Shown in pieces: positions 41,802-50,827 of a stretch of 54,414 nt of DNA (position 1 is the stretch's first letter; the number at the start of each line of letters is the position of its first letter). The stretch is from JBFIHF01 sp964411125. GTDB lineage: Bacteria; Myxococcota_A; Bradymonadia; Bradymonadales; Bradymonadaceae. The position numbers were made by a program, and so were the translations under genes. The stretch spans positions 1-54,414 of the forward strand of contig CAYPJU010000038.1 in NCBI GenBank assembly GCA_964411125.1, written 5' to 3'. The notes under the pieces were generated by a model that was not told the DNA's origin, made no database searches, and saw nothing but the letters and a program-made list of their open reading frames with translations.

Positions 41802-44245
41802 TCGGAGTCCCTCGAAACTTCGAGGGGCATCCTGCGGCCGCGGGAGCCCTTCGGCTCAACGCCCTAGCCGTCATCACCGCCGCCTGCTGGGGCGCATTCT
41901 TTTTGCAACATCTCGTCCTCGGGTACTACCGGATCGCTGCGGTCGATCTGGTGGCGGGCGTGCTCGTGCTCGCCGCCCGGCTCTGGGCGTTCCGTGGCGC
42001 GGACGAGCAGCGGATTCATCGAGCCGGGCACATGGTGCTGGCCGTGTCGTGCGCGGCGCTCGTCGCGGCCGCGCTTCTGTCGGGGCAGGAGCTGGCGATG
42101 GCGACGTGGTACCTCTGCGCGGCCCCGCTCTTCGCCGGCTTCCACATGGGCGTGCGCGCCGCGATCGTGTGGACCGCGCTCGCCGTGATCTGCATGACGG
42201 TGGTGCGGCTCAGCAACTACTTCTTCATCGTCCCGCCCGAGTACATCCCGGACGAGAACAATCTCTACATCGGGAAAGTCATCCTCTCCTTGATCGTGCT
42301 CGGCCTCACCGTGGCGACTCGTCGAGCGATGAACTTCTACACGGCGGAGCTGAACGCGCAGAAGGCGGTCATCCGAGAGCGAGCCACGGAGATCGCCGTC
42401 GCGCGCGACGAAGCGCTCGACGCGGTCAAGGTGAAGGACGAGTTCCTCGCCAACATTTCGCACGAGATTCGCACGCCGCTCAACGGGATCATCGGGATGG
42501 CGAGCGTGATGTTGGATTCCGACCTCGCCCCCGCCCAACGCGAGATGGTGACGACGATCCAGCGCTCGTCGAACACGCTGCTGGCGATCATCAACGAGAT
42601 CCTCGACTTTTCGCGGCTCGAGGCGAGCGCGCGGGCCCCCGAGGCGATCCCGTTCGACCTGCGCGAATGTGTCGAAGACGTGATCGACATGTTCGCGCGC
42701 GACGCCTGGTTGAAGCAGATCGACCTCGCCACGATCCCGCATCCCAACGCGCCCCGCTGGATCGAGGGCGACATTACGTACCTGCGCCAGATCTTGATCA
42801 ACCTCGTCGGGAACGCGGTGAAGTTCACGGACGAGGGCGGCGAGGTCGTCGTGCGAGTGCGGCCGGTTCACGAAGGATTGATCGAGTTCACCGTCAAAGA
42901 CACCGGCATCGGTATCCCCGAAGAGAAGATCAATTCGGTCTTCGATGCGTTCTCACAGGTCGACAGCTCCACGACCCGGCGCTACGGCGGGACGGGGCTG
43001 GGACTCGCCATCAGCAAACGTCTCGTGGAGTTGATGGGCGGTGCCATCGACGTTTCGAGCAAGGCGGGCGAGGGGACGACGTTTCGATTCACCGTCCCGG
43101 CCAACGAGGTCCCTCCGCGCGTTCGCCCTACCACCACCCGGGAGCGAATCAGCCTGATCGGTCACTCGGCGGCGGTGATGGGTGGCTCGGCGGCGTCACG
43201 CGAATCGGTCGACACGATGCTCGCCTCCTGGGGCATGCGGTCGGTTCAGCCGAAAGACCGCCCCGACGTTCTGATCGTCTTCGATGACCCAGAAGTCGAG
43301 TACCCGAGGACGAGCGCCGACATGATCGCGCTGGTCCCCGTGTCGAGCAAGGAAGCGCGCCAGCGGGCGCTGGAAGGGGGGGCGGACTACATCGTCTTCT
43401 GGCCTGCCCGCCGGCGAGCCCTGCGCGACACGATCGAGGCGATCATCGCGGGTCCCGAGTTTCGCGCGGAACGTCCGCGCCTGTTGGACTCGGAGATGGC
43501 TCAGCGAATTCCGGCGCGTGTCCTCCTCGCCGAGGACAATCCGGTCAACCAGAAGGTCGCGACCACGATTCTGCAAAAGCTCGGCTACGAGCCCGACCTG
43601 GCGGCGGACGGTGCGACGGTGATGGACTGCCTGGACCGCAGCTCTTACGACATTCTCTTCATGGACCTACAGATGCCGCACCTCGACGGGCTCGAGACGA
43701 CACGGCGGATTCGGGAGGAGCTTCCGCAGGGACGCCAGCCGTGGATCGTGGCGCTGACGGCGACGGTGGGGCCGACGGAGCGGGCGGCGTCGTTCGAAGC
43801 GGGGATGGACGATTTCCTCGGAAAGCCGTTCGACGTCCAGGCCTTGATGGCCGCGATCGAACGGTACGGAAAGGGGCGCAGCGAACGGGGCCCGTGGTTC
43901 GAACTCCGAAAGATGCTCGCGAGCCGCCCCGACAAGCTGGTGGAGCTGATCGACCTGCATCTGGAAAATGGCGCCGAACTGCTCGACACGATGGAGCGAG
44001 CGTGGGAGTCCGAGGATTTCGGCATCGTCCGAGATCAGGCACACAAGCTGAAGTCGGCCGCGGCGCAGTTCGGCTCGGTTCAGGTCGCCGAGAAAGCTCG
44101 GGCCATCGAGCGGGCAGCGGGCGACGAGGACGGTCCTCGCATCGAAGAGCTGCTCCCCGTGTTGCGCGCCGATTGGGAGCTCGCGGAACAGCGGCTCTCA
44201 CGAGAGAAGACCGACTTCGGAGAGATGGGGAGCGCTCTCGGTTGA
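41798..44245 (+). CDS. Hybrid histidine kinase with receiver and HPt domains
   Basis: 815-aa membrane kinase. The first ~180 residues contain about six membrane helices and little periplasmic loop, so it probably senses something in or near the membrane. The phospho-acceptor His is near residue 222 (ISHEIRTPLNGI). The ATPase domain has LVGNAVKFT, DTGIGIP and the GTGLGLAI loop. A degenerate receiver-like region follows (about 450-560, VLIVFDDPE). The true receiver is at about 572-690 (LLAEDNPVNQ, D near 621 in FMDLQMP, and LGKPFDV). The C-terminal HPt has His near 748 in QAHKLKSAAAQFG. This is a full phosphorelay in one chain; the response regulator upstream (GTGA overlap) is the likely output. 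Confidence 0.92.
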   Translation: MIGVPRNFEGHPAAAGALRLNALAVITAACWGAFFLQHLVLGYYRIAAVDLVAGVLVLAARLWAFRGADEQRIHRAGHMVLAVSCAALVAAALLSGQELAMATWYLCAAPLFAGFHMGVRAAIVWTALAVICMTVVRLSNYFFIVPPEYIPDENNLYIGKVILSLIVLGLTVATRRAMNFYTAELNAQKAVIRERATEIAVARDEALDAVKVKDEFLANISHEIRTPLNGIIGMASVMLDSDLAPAQREMVTTIQRSSNTLLAIINEILDFSRLEASARAPEAIPFDLRECVEDVIDMFARDAWLKQIDLATIPHPNAPRWIEGDITYLRQILINLVGNAVKFTDEGGEVVVRVRPVHEGLIEFTVKDTGIGIPEEKINSVFDAFSQVDSSTTRRYGGTGLGLAISKRLVELMGGAIDVSSKAGEGTTFRFTVPANEVPPRVRPTTTRERISLIGHSAAVMGGSAASRESVDTMLASWGMRSVQPKDRPDVLIVFDDPEVEYPRTSADMIALVPVSSKEARQRALEGGADYIVFWPARRRALRDTIEAIIAGPEFRAERPRLLDSEMAQRIPARVLLAEDNPVNQKVATTILQKLGYEPDLAADGATVMDCLDRSSYDILFMDLQMPHLDGLETTRRIREELPQGRQPWIVALTATVGPTERAASFEAGMDDFLGKPFDVQALMAAIERYGKGRSERGPWFELRKMLASRPDKLVELIDLHLENGAELLDTMERAWESEDFGIVRDQAHKLKSAAAQFGSVQVAEKARAIERAAGDEDGPRIEELLPVLRADWELAEQRLSREKTDFGEMGSALG

Positions 44246-44257
44246 ACGGAGCTGCTG

Positions 44258-44623
44258 TCAGACGCCGTTCATTTGAAGGCGGACGGCGAGTGCCTCGATC
44301 GTCATGTCGTCGATGAAACGGTCGAGCTCGTCACAGGCGTCGAGGAGCCCGTCGAGGTCGTCGATCCCGAGCCTCTCCGCGTCGAGCGTCGCGGCCATCT
44401 GGCGCGCGATCTCGCCCGCCTCCCCGAAGCCGTGGGTCTGCGCGGAATCCGCCAACCTCTTGACGAGTAGCTCCAGCTCTTCGCGTTCGCCCAGCGCGAG
44501 CCGATCTCGTACGGCCCGAACCGCGAGCCTCCGCAGCCGTCCCGACTGCGCCGGCAATGAGCTCCAGAAGCGCGATCGCATGCGATGGATGGCTGTGTCG
44601 TACTTCCCTGAAGATTGGACCAT
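44258..44623 (-). CDS. HPt-like protein lacking the phospho-histidine
   Basis: 121-aa helical protein. ATG 44623 has GGGAGA upstream. The segment VKRLADSAQTHGFGEAGEIA aligns with the HPt signature AHKLKGSAxxFGxxxLxxLA, but the phosphorylated His is replaced by Lys. Another His (THGF) is at the position of the usual Phe. It is convergent with the hybrid kinase, separated by 12 bases. It may bind the kinase receiver without carrying phosphate; this is inference. Confidence 0.6.
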   Translation of the reverse strand: MVQSSGKYDTAIHRMRSRFWSSLPAQSGRLRRLAVRAVRDRLALGEREELELLVKRLADSAQTHGFGEAGEIARQMAATLDAERLGIDDLDGLLDACDELDRFIDDMTIEALAVRLQMNGV

Positions 44624-44734
44624 GTGTTCTCCCTTGTCTGAGAACAACATAGCCACCGGCGCAAGGCGGTGCTTCGCCGTGTTCGTGCAAACACCGAGCA
44701 ACCGGGCCTGAGAATCATGCGATGTTTCGCATCT

Positions 44735-46177
44735 TTAAGTGTAGGAGCGTCGGATCCTGTCGCGCTCGATCTTTCCCGTCGACGTCCGCGGAAGTTCGGT
44801 GACGAAGTGCCAGGCGCGCGGCCGTTGGTGGGGAGCGAGGACGTCGCGGAAGATGGCGTCGAGGTCCGCTTCGTCGGAACCGCGGAGGACGACGGCGGCG
44901 TTCACGATTTCACCCCACACCGGATCGGGAGTGCCGAAGACTGCGGCATCGGCGACGCGCGGATGCTGAAGCAGGAGACGTTCGACCTCGGCAGGGGCGA
45001 CGTTTTCGCCGCCTGTGACGATCATTTCGTCGGCACGGCCTTCGATCCAGAGGAAGCCATCGTCGTCGAGGCGCCCCCAATCGCCGGTGCGGTACCACCC
45101 GCCGACGAACTTCAGCCGGTTGTCCTCCGGTCGGTCGAGGTATCCGCTGGCGACCATCGGGCCGCGCACCCATACGATACCCGCGTCGTCGGTCGGCTCG
45201 CCTTCGGCGCTTCGAATCGAGAGTTCCGCTCCGAAGATGGGGTACCCCGCCGACCCGATCTTGTCGCTGGCTCGGTCGGGAGGAACGGTGGTGATCTGCG
45301 AGCTCGTCTCGGTCATGCCGTAGGTTTGAAACACGGGAAGGCCCGCCATGATCGCTTCCCCCACGAGCGCGGGGTCGGCGGCGCCCCCGCCGAGCAGAAT
45401 GGCACGGACACGGGATGTCGCGAGGGTCTGGGCCAGCTCTTCGACACCTCCCGCTTCTTCGACGAGCTTCACGAGCATGGTGGGGACGAGCGAGACGATG
45501 GTGCAGCGCTCCCGCAGAGCCTCGAGCACCCGGGCGGCATCGAATCGCCGCATCAGCGTCATCTGCGTCCCGTAGATCGCCGACCGCATCGCGATCGCCA
45601 GCCCGCCCACGTGGTACATGGGCAGGCAGCAGAGCCAGTCGTCCTCCCCGTCGAGCCCCAGGTTGAGAGCGCTCGCCAGCGCGCTCGCCATATGGTTCTT
45701 CCACGTGAGCCGGACCGGCTTCGGGGTCCCCGAGGTCCCAGACGTGTAGAGGATGGTCGCGTCGTTCCCGGGCCGCAGAGTCACGGGGTTCGTCGACAAG
45801 CTGTAGGTGAGCTCCTCGACCTGCACGAAGCGGATGTGGCCGAGCTCGAGGCTACGGTTGGCGGCTTCGTGGTCGATGACGAGGAGGTCGGCGTTGCAGT
45901 CGCGCAGCTGCTCGTTGAGCGTGAAATCCGTGAGGCGCGTATTTAGCGGAACGAGCGCTGCACCGGTCCACATCGCGGCGTGTAGCAAGGCCACGAAGTC
46001 GGGCCCGTTCTCGACGAGCGTAGCGACGCGTGCGCCGCTCCGCGCTCCGGCGACTTCGAGAGCGGCGGCCACGCGATCGGTTCGACGGTGGAGCTCTTTC
46101 CACGTGAGCGTGGACTCCTCGAACCGCAACGCCACGGCATCGGGTCGCATCTGAGTTTGTCGAACGAGCCAGTTCAT
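44735..46177 (-). CDS. menE: 2-succinylbenzoate-CoA ligase
   Basis: 480-aa adenylate-forming enzyme of menaquinone synthesis that activates o-succinylbenzoate with CoA. The AMP-binding loop is ILYTSGTSGTPKP (about residue 145); further family motifs are GMTETSSQ, GWYRTGDWG, GRADEMIVTGGENV and the catalytic Lys in RTSTGKIERD at the C-terminus. The assignment as MenE rather than another acyl-CoA ligase rests on size and on the ATGA overlap with menC. The longer open frame upstream belongs to menC antisense frames. Confidence 0.88.
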   Translation of the reverse strand: MNWLVRQTQMRPDAVALRFEESTLTWKELHRRTDRVAAALEVAGARSGARVATLVENGPDFVALLHAAMWTGAALVPLNTRLTDFTLNEQLRDCNADLLVIDHEAANRSLELGHIRFVQVEELTYSLSTNPVTLRPGNDATILYTSGTSGTPKPVRLTWKNHMASALASALNLGLDGEDDWLCCLPMYHVGGLAIAMRSAIYGTQMTLMRRFDAARVLEALRERCTIVSLVPTMLVKLVEEAGGVEELAQTLATSRVRAILLGGGAADPALVGEAIMAGLPVFQTYGMTETSSQITTVPPDRASDKIGSAGYPIFGAELSIRSAEGEPTDDAGIVWVRGPMVASGYLDRPEDNRLKFVGGWYRTGDWGRLDDDGFLWIEGRADEMIVTGGENVAPAEVERLLLQHPRVADAAVFGTPDPVWGEIVNAAVVLRGSDEADLDAIFRDVLAPHQRPRAWHFVTELPRTSTGKIERDRIRRSYT

Positions 46178-47262
46178 CGTCGCTTCCGCAGTCCGTCGAA
46201 GTTCGGAACGTAGCCGATGCCGGCGCCGCTCCCCAGGTGCAACATGGCATCGATGACGACTTCTTCCGAACCGACGTCGTGTTCGAAGATTTTGGTCATG
46301 CCGAGCCCCATCGCGACCCCGTTCCGGTCGAACCCGGCGGCGAGCTGCGCGACGGCCGACCGACCGACGCACGGGTCGAGCGCGCTGGTGAAGACGCAGC
46401 GAACGTCGGCGTCGTCGGCGTGGGCCGCGAGCGAGAGCGTCGACTCGATCGAGCCGAGCAGGGCCGGCTTGAGCACGAGTGTCGACACGAGACGGTCGTC
46501 GACGAGCGCTCGGGCCGCCTCGATCGCTGCGCACGACTCGTCGGCCGCCAGGGGGACCGGCACCGGCCCGAGCGCTCGAAGATCGTCGCAGGGCTCCTCC
46601 ACGTACTGCGGCTCGACTTCGCTGAGCAACGCGAGCCGCTCGCGGGCAGCTTCCACCGTCCACGCCCTGTTGGCGTCGAGGCGCAACACCGCGTTGGGGA
46701 GCGCCTCGCGGACCGCTCGGACACGAGCGACGTCCTCCGCGTCGCCGACCTTCATCTTGATCGCCGCGTAGCCCGCGGCGGCGGCGTTGATCGCGGAGGT
46801 CGTCGCTTCGGCGATTGGAACGACCCCGATCGTTGCGTTGAGCGCCACGGCGTTGGGTGCTTCATCGTCGAGGAGTCGGCGGATCGGCATCCCCGCTGCC
46901 CGTCCAACGGCGTCCAGCAACGCGAGTTCGAGCGCGAAGCGTGCCGACGGCGGCCGCGCCATCTCGAGCAACTGCCAGCCCAGACATCGGGCTCCGCGAT
47001 GAACGGCGTCTGCCACCCGGTCGAGATCGTAGGCGACGTGCCGAAGGCTCTCCTCACTCCACCCCGGGATCGGCGCCGCCTGGCCGTAGCCCGGAACCTC
47101 CAGGCCATCGACGACGCACGCGAGCTGGACGAAGATCGCTCGACGCTCACTCAGCTCTCCTCGAGCAGTCCTGAACGGTGTGCGTAGCCGGAAGCCCCCC
47201 TCCCAGAGGGTGACGGACTCGACTTCGACCTCGCGAACGCGTTGGAAAAGCGGACGTGACAC
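46174..47262 (-). CDS. menC: o-Succinylbenzoate synthase
   Basis: 362-aa enolase-superfamily enzyme that dehydrates SHCHC to o-succinylbenzoate, the menaquinone step before MenE. The catalytic KxK is in AIKMKVG, metal ligands are D in LRLDANRAW, E in YVEEPCDD and D in LAADES, and the second catalytic Lys is in LVLKPALLG. N-terminal capping domain present (GFRLRTPFRTARG). GTG start at 47262. Other men genes are not in the window. A divergent Ser/Thr kinase gene starts 41 bases away. Confidence 0.9.
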   Translation of the reverse strand: MSRPLFQRVREVEVESVTLWEGGFRLRTPFRTARGELSERRAIFVQLACVVDGLEVPGYGQAAPIPGWSEESLRHVAYDLDRVADAVHRGARCLGWQLLEMARPPSARFALELALLDAVGRAAGMPIRRLLDDEAPNAVALNATIGVVPIAEATTSAINAAAAGYAAIKMKVGDAEDVARVRAVREALPNAVLRLDANRAWTVEAARERLALLSEVEPQYVEEPCDDLRALGPVPVPLAADESCAAIEAARALVDDRLVSTLVLKPALLGSIESTLSLAAHADDADVRCVFTSALDPCVGRSAVAQLAAGFDRNGVAMGLGMTKIFEHDVGSEEVVIDAMLHLGSGAGIGYVPNFDGLRKRR

Positions 47263-47303
47263 CGTACGATGGTGCCATGGAGGGTGGGGCGCAAGAAGGC
47301 GAA

Positions 47304-49058
47304 ATGACCGAGGAATCCGAGGACCTCACGGGAGAGGTGATCGGCGGTCGGTGGACCGCGGAGCGGCTGATCGCCCAGGGCGGGTTCAGCTCCGTCTACC
47401 GCGCGATCGGGACTGACGGGACGAGGGTCGCCGTGAAGGTCCTCTGGATCCGTCGCGGTGAACAGATCTCGATGGAGCGATTTCGGCGCGAGAGCGCGAT
47501 CGTACAGGACCTGCAGAGCCCCAACACGGTGCGGGTCTTCGACTCGGGCATCGTCGAGGACCGCTACCTGTACACCGTGATGGAGTACATCGCCGGACGG
47601 TCCCTCTATCGGCAGGTGCGCAAATACGGCGCGCTGAAGCCGCGGCAGGTCGCCGAGATCGCGCTTCAGGTGTGTGACAGCCTGATCGAGGTGCACGCCA
47701 AGGGGTTTCTGCATCGCGACCTCAAACCGTCCAACGTCATGATGTTCCGCAACGACGACGGCCGGGTGATCGTCAAAGTTCTCGACTTCGGCGTCGCCAA
47801 GGTGATGGGGGATCAGCTCGAATCGGACCGCCTCACGATCCAGGGGTCGTTCGTGGGGACGCCTCGCTACGCGAGCCCCGAACAATTGCGGCGCGAAACC
47901 CTGACCCCTGCGGCTGACGTCTATGCCGTGGGGCTACTGATGTGGGAGTGCCTGGTCGGGGAACCGGCCGTTCCCACCCGGGAGCTCGCAGACGCGATCC
48001 AGTTTCACATCGGTCCGGAGCCGTGGCGGCTCCCCGAGACCCTCGAATGCCCCGACGAGATGCGGGACATCCTGGAGAAAAGTCTGGCCAAACCGTTGGA
48101 TCGGCGCTACCAGTCTTGCGTCGAACTCAAGGCTGCGCTCAGTGGGTGGTTGACTTCTCGATACGGTGTATCGAGGCCCGATCCGCTGGAGGGAACGCAG
48201 CTCGACACAGCCGAGAGACCTGCTTTGACGAAGAAAGAGCCCTACCACCCGGAGACGGTGGAAGACCTCGAAGCCGAAGACGAACTCTTCGGTGAGGTCA
48301 TCGAAAAATCGGACGGCTACGACGACGCCGTGGAAGTGATGGAGTCGCACGATCTGAGCGAGAGTTCGGCGGCACGCGCATCTCGCCTCCAGATCGCGAA
48401 ACGAAACAGCGACCACGCCGGCATTTCGGCGGAGGACCGACCGATCGCTACGGCCCCGAAGAGCAGCGGTTCGAATGTCGGCATCACCATCGCCGTCCTC
48501 GTCGTAGCACTGCTGGCGGGGGTCTATCTCTTCAGTTCTGCGGGTGGCGATCCGGCCCCGGATGCCGCAGCGACGCCGGACGCGACCGAAGAGCAGGCGG
48601 CGGCGGCTCCTACGCCGGCGGCCGAGAAGAAAGAGCCTGCCGCCCCCGTGCAACCCGACGCGGAGCGAGGCGACGGCTCGCCCACCCTCCCCGCCGACAC
48701 GCTGATCAAGGGGATGGTCGCCTCCGGCTGGCGGATCGGAAAGCGCGAAACGACGAAGATGGACGAGGTGCTACAGACCAGCGTCCTCGCCGAGAAGGAA
48801 GGCTCCGCGACGAGCGTCGTCATCTACGAGAGCGACACCTGGAAGTGGGCCGACGAGTTCAAGCTCGGCACCGAACCTCCCGCACAGGCCGTCTCCTTCG
48901 GTCGCACGGTCATCCGACTCTCCAGCGGGCCATCGAACAAGAGCAACGGGGTCGCGTCGATGAAGGGGGACCTCGAGGCGTTCAAGCAACAGGCAATGGA
49001 ACGGCGCGACGGCGCCCCGAAGCCGGATGAAGCGCCCCCGACCGCCGCGAACGAATGA
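47304..49058 (+). CDS. Transmembrane Ser/Thr protein kinase
   Basis: 584-aa Hanks-type kinase. I start at ATG 47304, preceded by AGAAGG, rather than at the upstream GTG 47256 or ATG 47277. Gly-rich loop AQGGFSSVY, K45, catalytic loop HRDLKPSN (D139), DFG at 161-163, and the APE-type SPEQ segment are intact, so activity is expected. A hydrophilic linker (about 290-390) precedes one membrane helix (about 392-412, GITIAVLVVALLAGVYLF). The ~170-residue C-terminal part is outside, with an Ala/Pro-rich stalk and then a small domain (LPADTLIKGMVASGWRIGK...) that could sense an envelope signal. It overlaps the next gene by 4 bases. Confidence 0.88.
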   Translation: MTEESEDLTGEVIGGRWTAERLIAQGGFSSVYRAIGTDGTRVAVKVLWIRRGEQISMERFRRESAIVQDLQSPNTVRVFDSGIVEDRYLYTVMEYIAGRSLYRQVRKYGALKPRQVAEIALQVCDSLIEVHAKGFLHRDLKPSNVMMFRNDDGRVIVKVLDFGVAKVMGDQLESDRLTIQGSFVGTPRYASPEQLRRETLTPAADVYAVGLLMWECLVGEPAVPTRELADAIQFHIGPEPWRLPETLECPDEMRDILEKSLAKPLDRRYQSCVELKAALSGWLTSRYGVSRPDPLEGTQLDTAERPALTKKEPYHPETVEDLEAEDELFGEVIEKSDGYDDAVEVMESHDLSESSAARASRLQIAKRNSDHAGISAEDRPIATAPKSSGSNVGITIAVLVVALLAGVYLFSSAGGDPAPDAAATPDATEEQAAAAPTPAAEKKEPAAPVQPDAERGDGSPTLPADTLIKGMVASGWRIGKRETTKMDEVLQTSVLAEKEGSATSVVIYESDTWKWADEFKLGTEPPAQAVSFGRTVIRLSSGPSNKSNGVASMKGDLEAFKQQAMERRDGAPKPDEAPPTAANE

Positions 49059-50455
49059 ACGACTCCGACTGGCGGATAGCCAACCACGTCGTCCTCGAAC
49101 TTCCGTTCGACGACGGGGCCGTCGACGAGCTCGCCGAGCTCGGCCCCGTGGGGCAGGCGGCACTGCTCCTGGGCACCGACGACACGATTCTCGAAGACTG
49201 GTACGTGCGCGGCGGCGGCGCTCCCGGCCCGATGGCGCGGGTCGTCGCTCGTTCGGTCGACCTCGACGAGGTCGCCGATACCATCGACGCGACGATCGAC
49301 AGGGATCCTCAGGTGATCGCCGATCTGCTGCGTGCCGGGGTGACGTGGTCACACCCGTCGCTCCCGCAGCTCCTGGATCGACCGGAGTTTCGCTGGGGCG
49401 CGGCAGGGATGCTCAGCCAGACCGATCCCGAGGTCCTCGAAGACTGGCTCGATGCCGAGCGAGATCCCGAGGAGGTGATCGAGACGGCGCGAATCGTCGG
49501 ACTGCTCGGCATCGGCGATCTGTTCGACGCCTACGAGGCGTGGTGGGGCCCGGTCTCGGAGCTCGACGGTCGCGAGAAGCATCGGCTCGAGGCCGCGCTG
49601 TTCAACATGTCCCCCGACCGCTGGTCCAGGCTCTATCTTCGAGGCGACGTCACAGCCGCCCTGAGCGCCGACTGGGTCGCCATCGCGGATGTTTTGACGT
49701 GTTCGGGGGCGTCCTATTTCGCAGGGCTGCTCGACGCCGTGCGCGACGACGCTCACGCGCTCGACACGATCACCCGGCTCGCGCTGGCGGGAGCCGGAGC
49801 TCGGGCCGCCGCCCCCCCCGAACAGTCTCTCGATCCGGTGATCGAAGCGATGGAGGCGGAGAACTTCGCCCTGCTCGCGGGTCATTCGATCTTTCGCGCC
49901 GCGACCTGCCTGGCGGACGACGCCGACGAGCTCCTCCCGGCGCTGGTCGACGCGGCGGCCCACGACCTTCTGTTCTCGCGCGGGCTCGACTCGCCCGGGA
50001 TCGGTGGGTTCCCCCTCAGCCCGACCTACCCCACCCCGCAAGAGGTGGAGGCGGCGCTCGAACTGCTCCGCGATGGAGGATCGGACCCCGAGGACGAGCT
50101 CTACCTGGTGGCGACGCTGGTCGACCTGGGTGAGCTCGCGCTCGCCGATCCCGAAACGTTCGCGCCGCACTTGAGAGCGGCGGAGAAGCTTCGCGGAGAC
50201 CAGCGCGCTCCCGTCGCTCGCGCGGCCGCGGCCCTGGGCGACGCCGACGTCACGACGCTGGCGGCGCAGGCCGCGGCGGAAGACATTCGCGGCTGGGCGG
50301 CGGCCGAACGGCTCGCCCGGCTGGCGACGCCGGGGGCGACCGCTGCGCTCGTCGACCTCTGGTCGCACCAGGGCTCCCTGTCGCGCTCTTCCCACTACGC
50401 GGCGCTCGTCTTCGACGTGCTCCGTTTCCTCGTCACGAAACCCAACGAGAGATGA
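49055..50455 (+). CDS. Helical-repeat protein, unknown function
   Basis: 466-aa cytoplasmic protein without signal or membrane helix. Long runs of Leu/Ala/Glu-rich amphipathic helices (for instance LADLGEL-like, VDLGELALADPETFAPHLRAA, AARAAAALGDADVTTLAAQAA) suggest a HEAT/ARM-type solenoid, a common protein-binding platform. ATGA overlap with the kinase upstream and with the acyl-CoA-binding protein downstream makes it the middle gene of a three-gene operon. A kinase substrate or adaptor role is inference. Confidence 0.65.
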   Translation: MNDSDWRIANHVVLELPFDDGAVDELAELGPVGQAALLLGTDDTILEDWYVRGGGAPGPMARVVARSVDLDEVADTIDATIDRDPQVIADLLRAGVTWSHPSLPQLLDRPEFRWGAAGMLSQTDPEVLEDWLDAERDPEEVIETARIVGLLGIGDLFDAYEAWWGPVSELDGREKHRLEAALFNMSPDRWSRLYLRGDVTAALSADWVAIADVLTCSGASYFAGLLDAVRDDAHALDTITRLALAGAGARAAAPPEQSLDPVIEAMEAENFALLAGHSIFRAATCLADDADELLPALVDAAAHDLLFSRGLDSPGIGGFPLSPTYPTPQEVEAALELLRDGGSDPEDELYLVATLVDLGELALADPETFAPHLRAAEKLRGDQRAPVARAAAALGDADVTTLAAQAAAEDIRGWAAAERLARLATPGATAALVDLWSHQGSLSRSSHYAALVFDVLRFLVTKPNER

Positions 50456-50712
50456 CCGTGTCCGACCTCGATAACCGTTTCCAAGCAGCCGTCGCCAACT
50501 CTACCAAGCTCTCGGAGCGCCCCGACAACGACACGATGTTGAAGCTCTACGCGCTCTACAAGCAGGGGACGCAGGGGGACTGCAGCGGCAAGCGCCCCGG
50601 AATGCTCGACCCGGTCGGGCGGGCGAAGTACGACGCCTGGGCGAAGCGAAAGGGGATGAGCACCGAGGACGCGAAGGCGGAGTACGCCGACCTCGTCGAA
50701 TCCCTGCGCTGA
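50452..50712 (+). CDS. Acyl-CoA-binding protein
   Basis: 86-aa protein of the ACBP family, which binds long-chain acyl-CoA in the cytosol. The family signature is complete: YALYKQGTQGDC, KRPGMLDPVGRAKYDAWAKRKGMS, and a C-terminal AKAEYADLVESL helix. The length equals the typical 86-90 residues. ACBP is common in eukaryotes and patchy in bacteria. Its ATG overlaps the stop of the helical-repeat gene by 4 bases, so it is co-translated with a kinase. Confidence 0.93.
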   Translation: MTVSDLDNRFQAAVANSTKLSERPDNDTMLKLYALYKQGTQGDCSGKRPGMLDPVGRAKYDAWAKRKGMSTEDAKAEYADLVESLR

Positions 50713-50787
50713 AACCCCTTCCCTTCCGGGCCCGCGTTTCGCGACGTTCCGACCGATCGCTTCGCCCGCCCCACCCCCCTCGTCAGA

Positions 50788-50820
50788 AAAACTTTACCAA
50801 TCCCGCCATCCGGTCCGTAC
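50788..50820 (+). promoter_or_regulatory. Candidate ECF-type promoter of the sigma/caspase operon
   Basis: AAAACTTT (50788-50795) and GTCCGTAC (50813-50820) with 17 bases between resemble the AAC and CGT cores of ECF sigma promoters. If used, transcription would start near the GTG at 50828, so the sigma mRNA would be nearly leaderless; the lack of a spaced ribosome binding site fits. Inference. Confidence 0.35.
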
Positions 50821-50827
50821 TGAGAGG

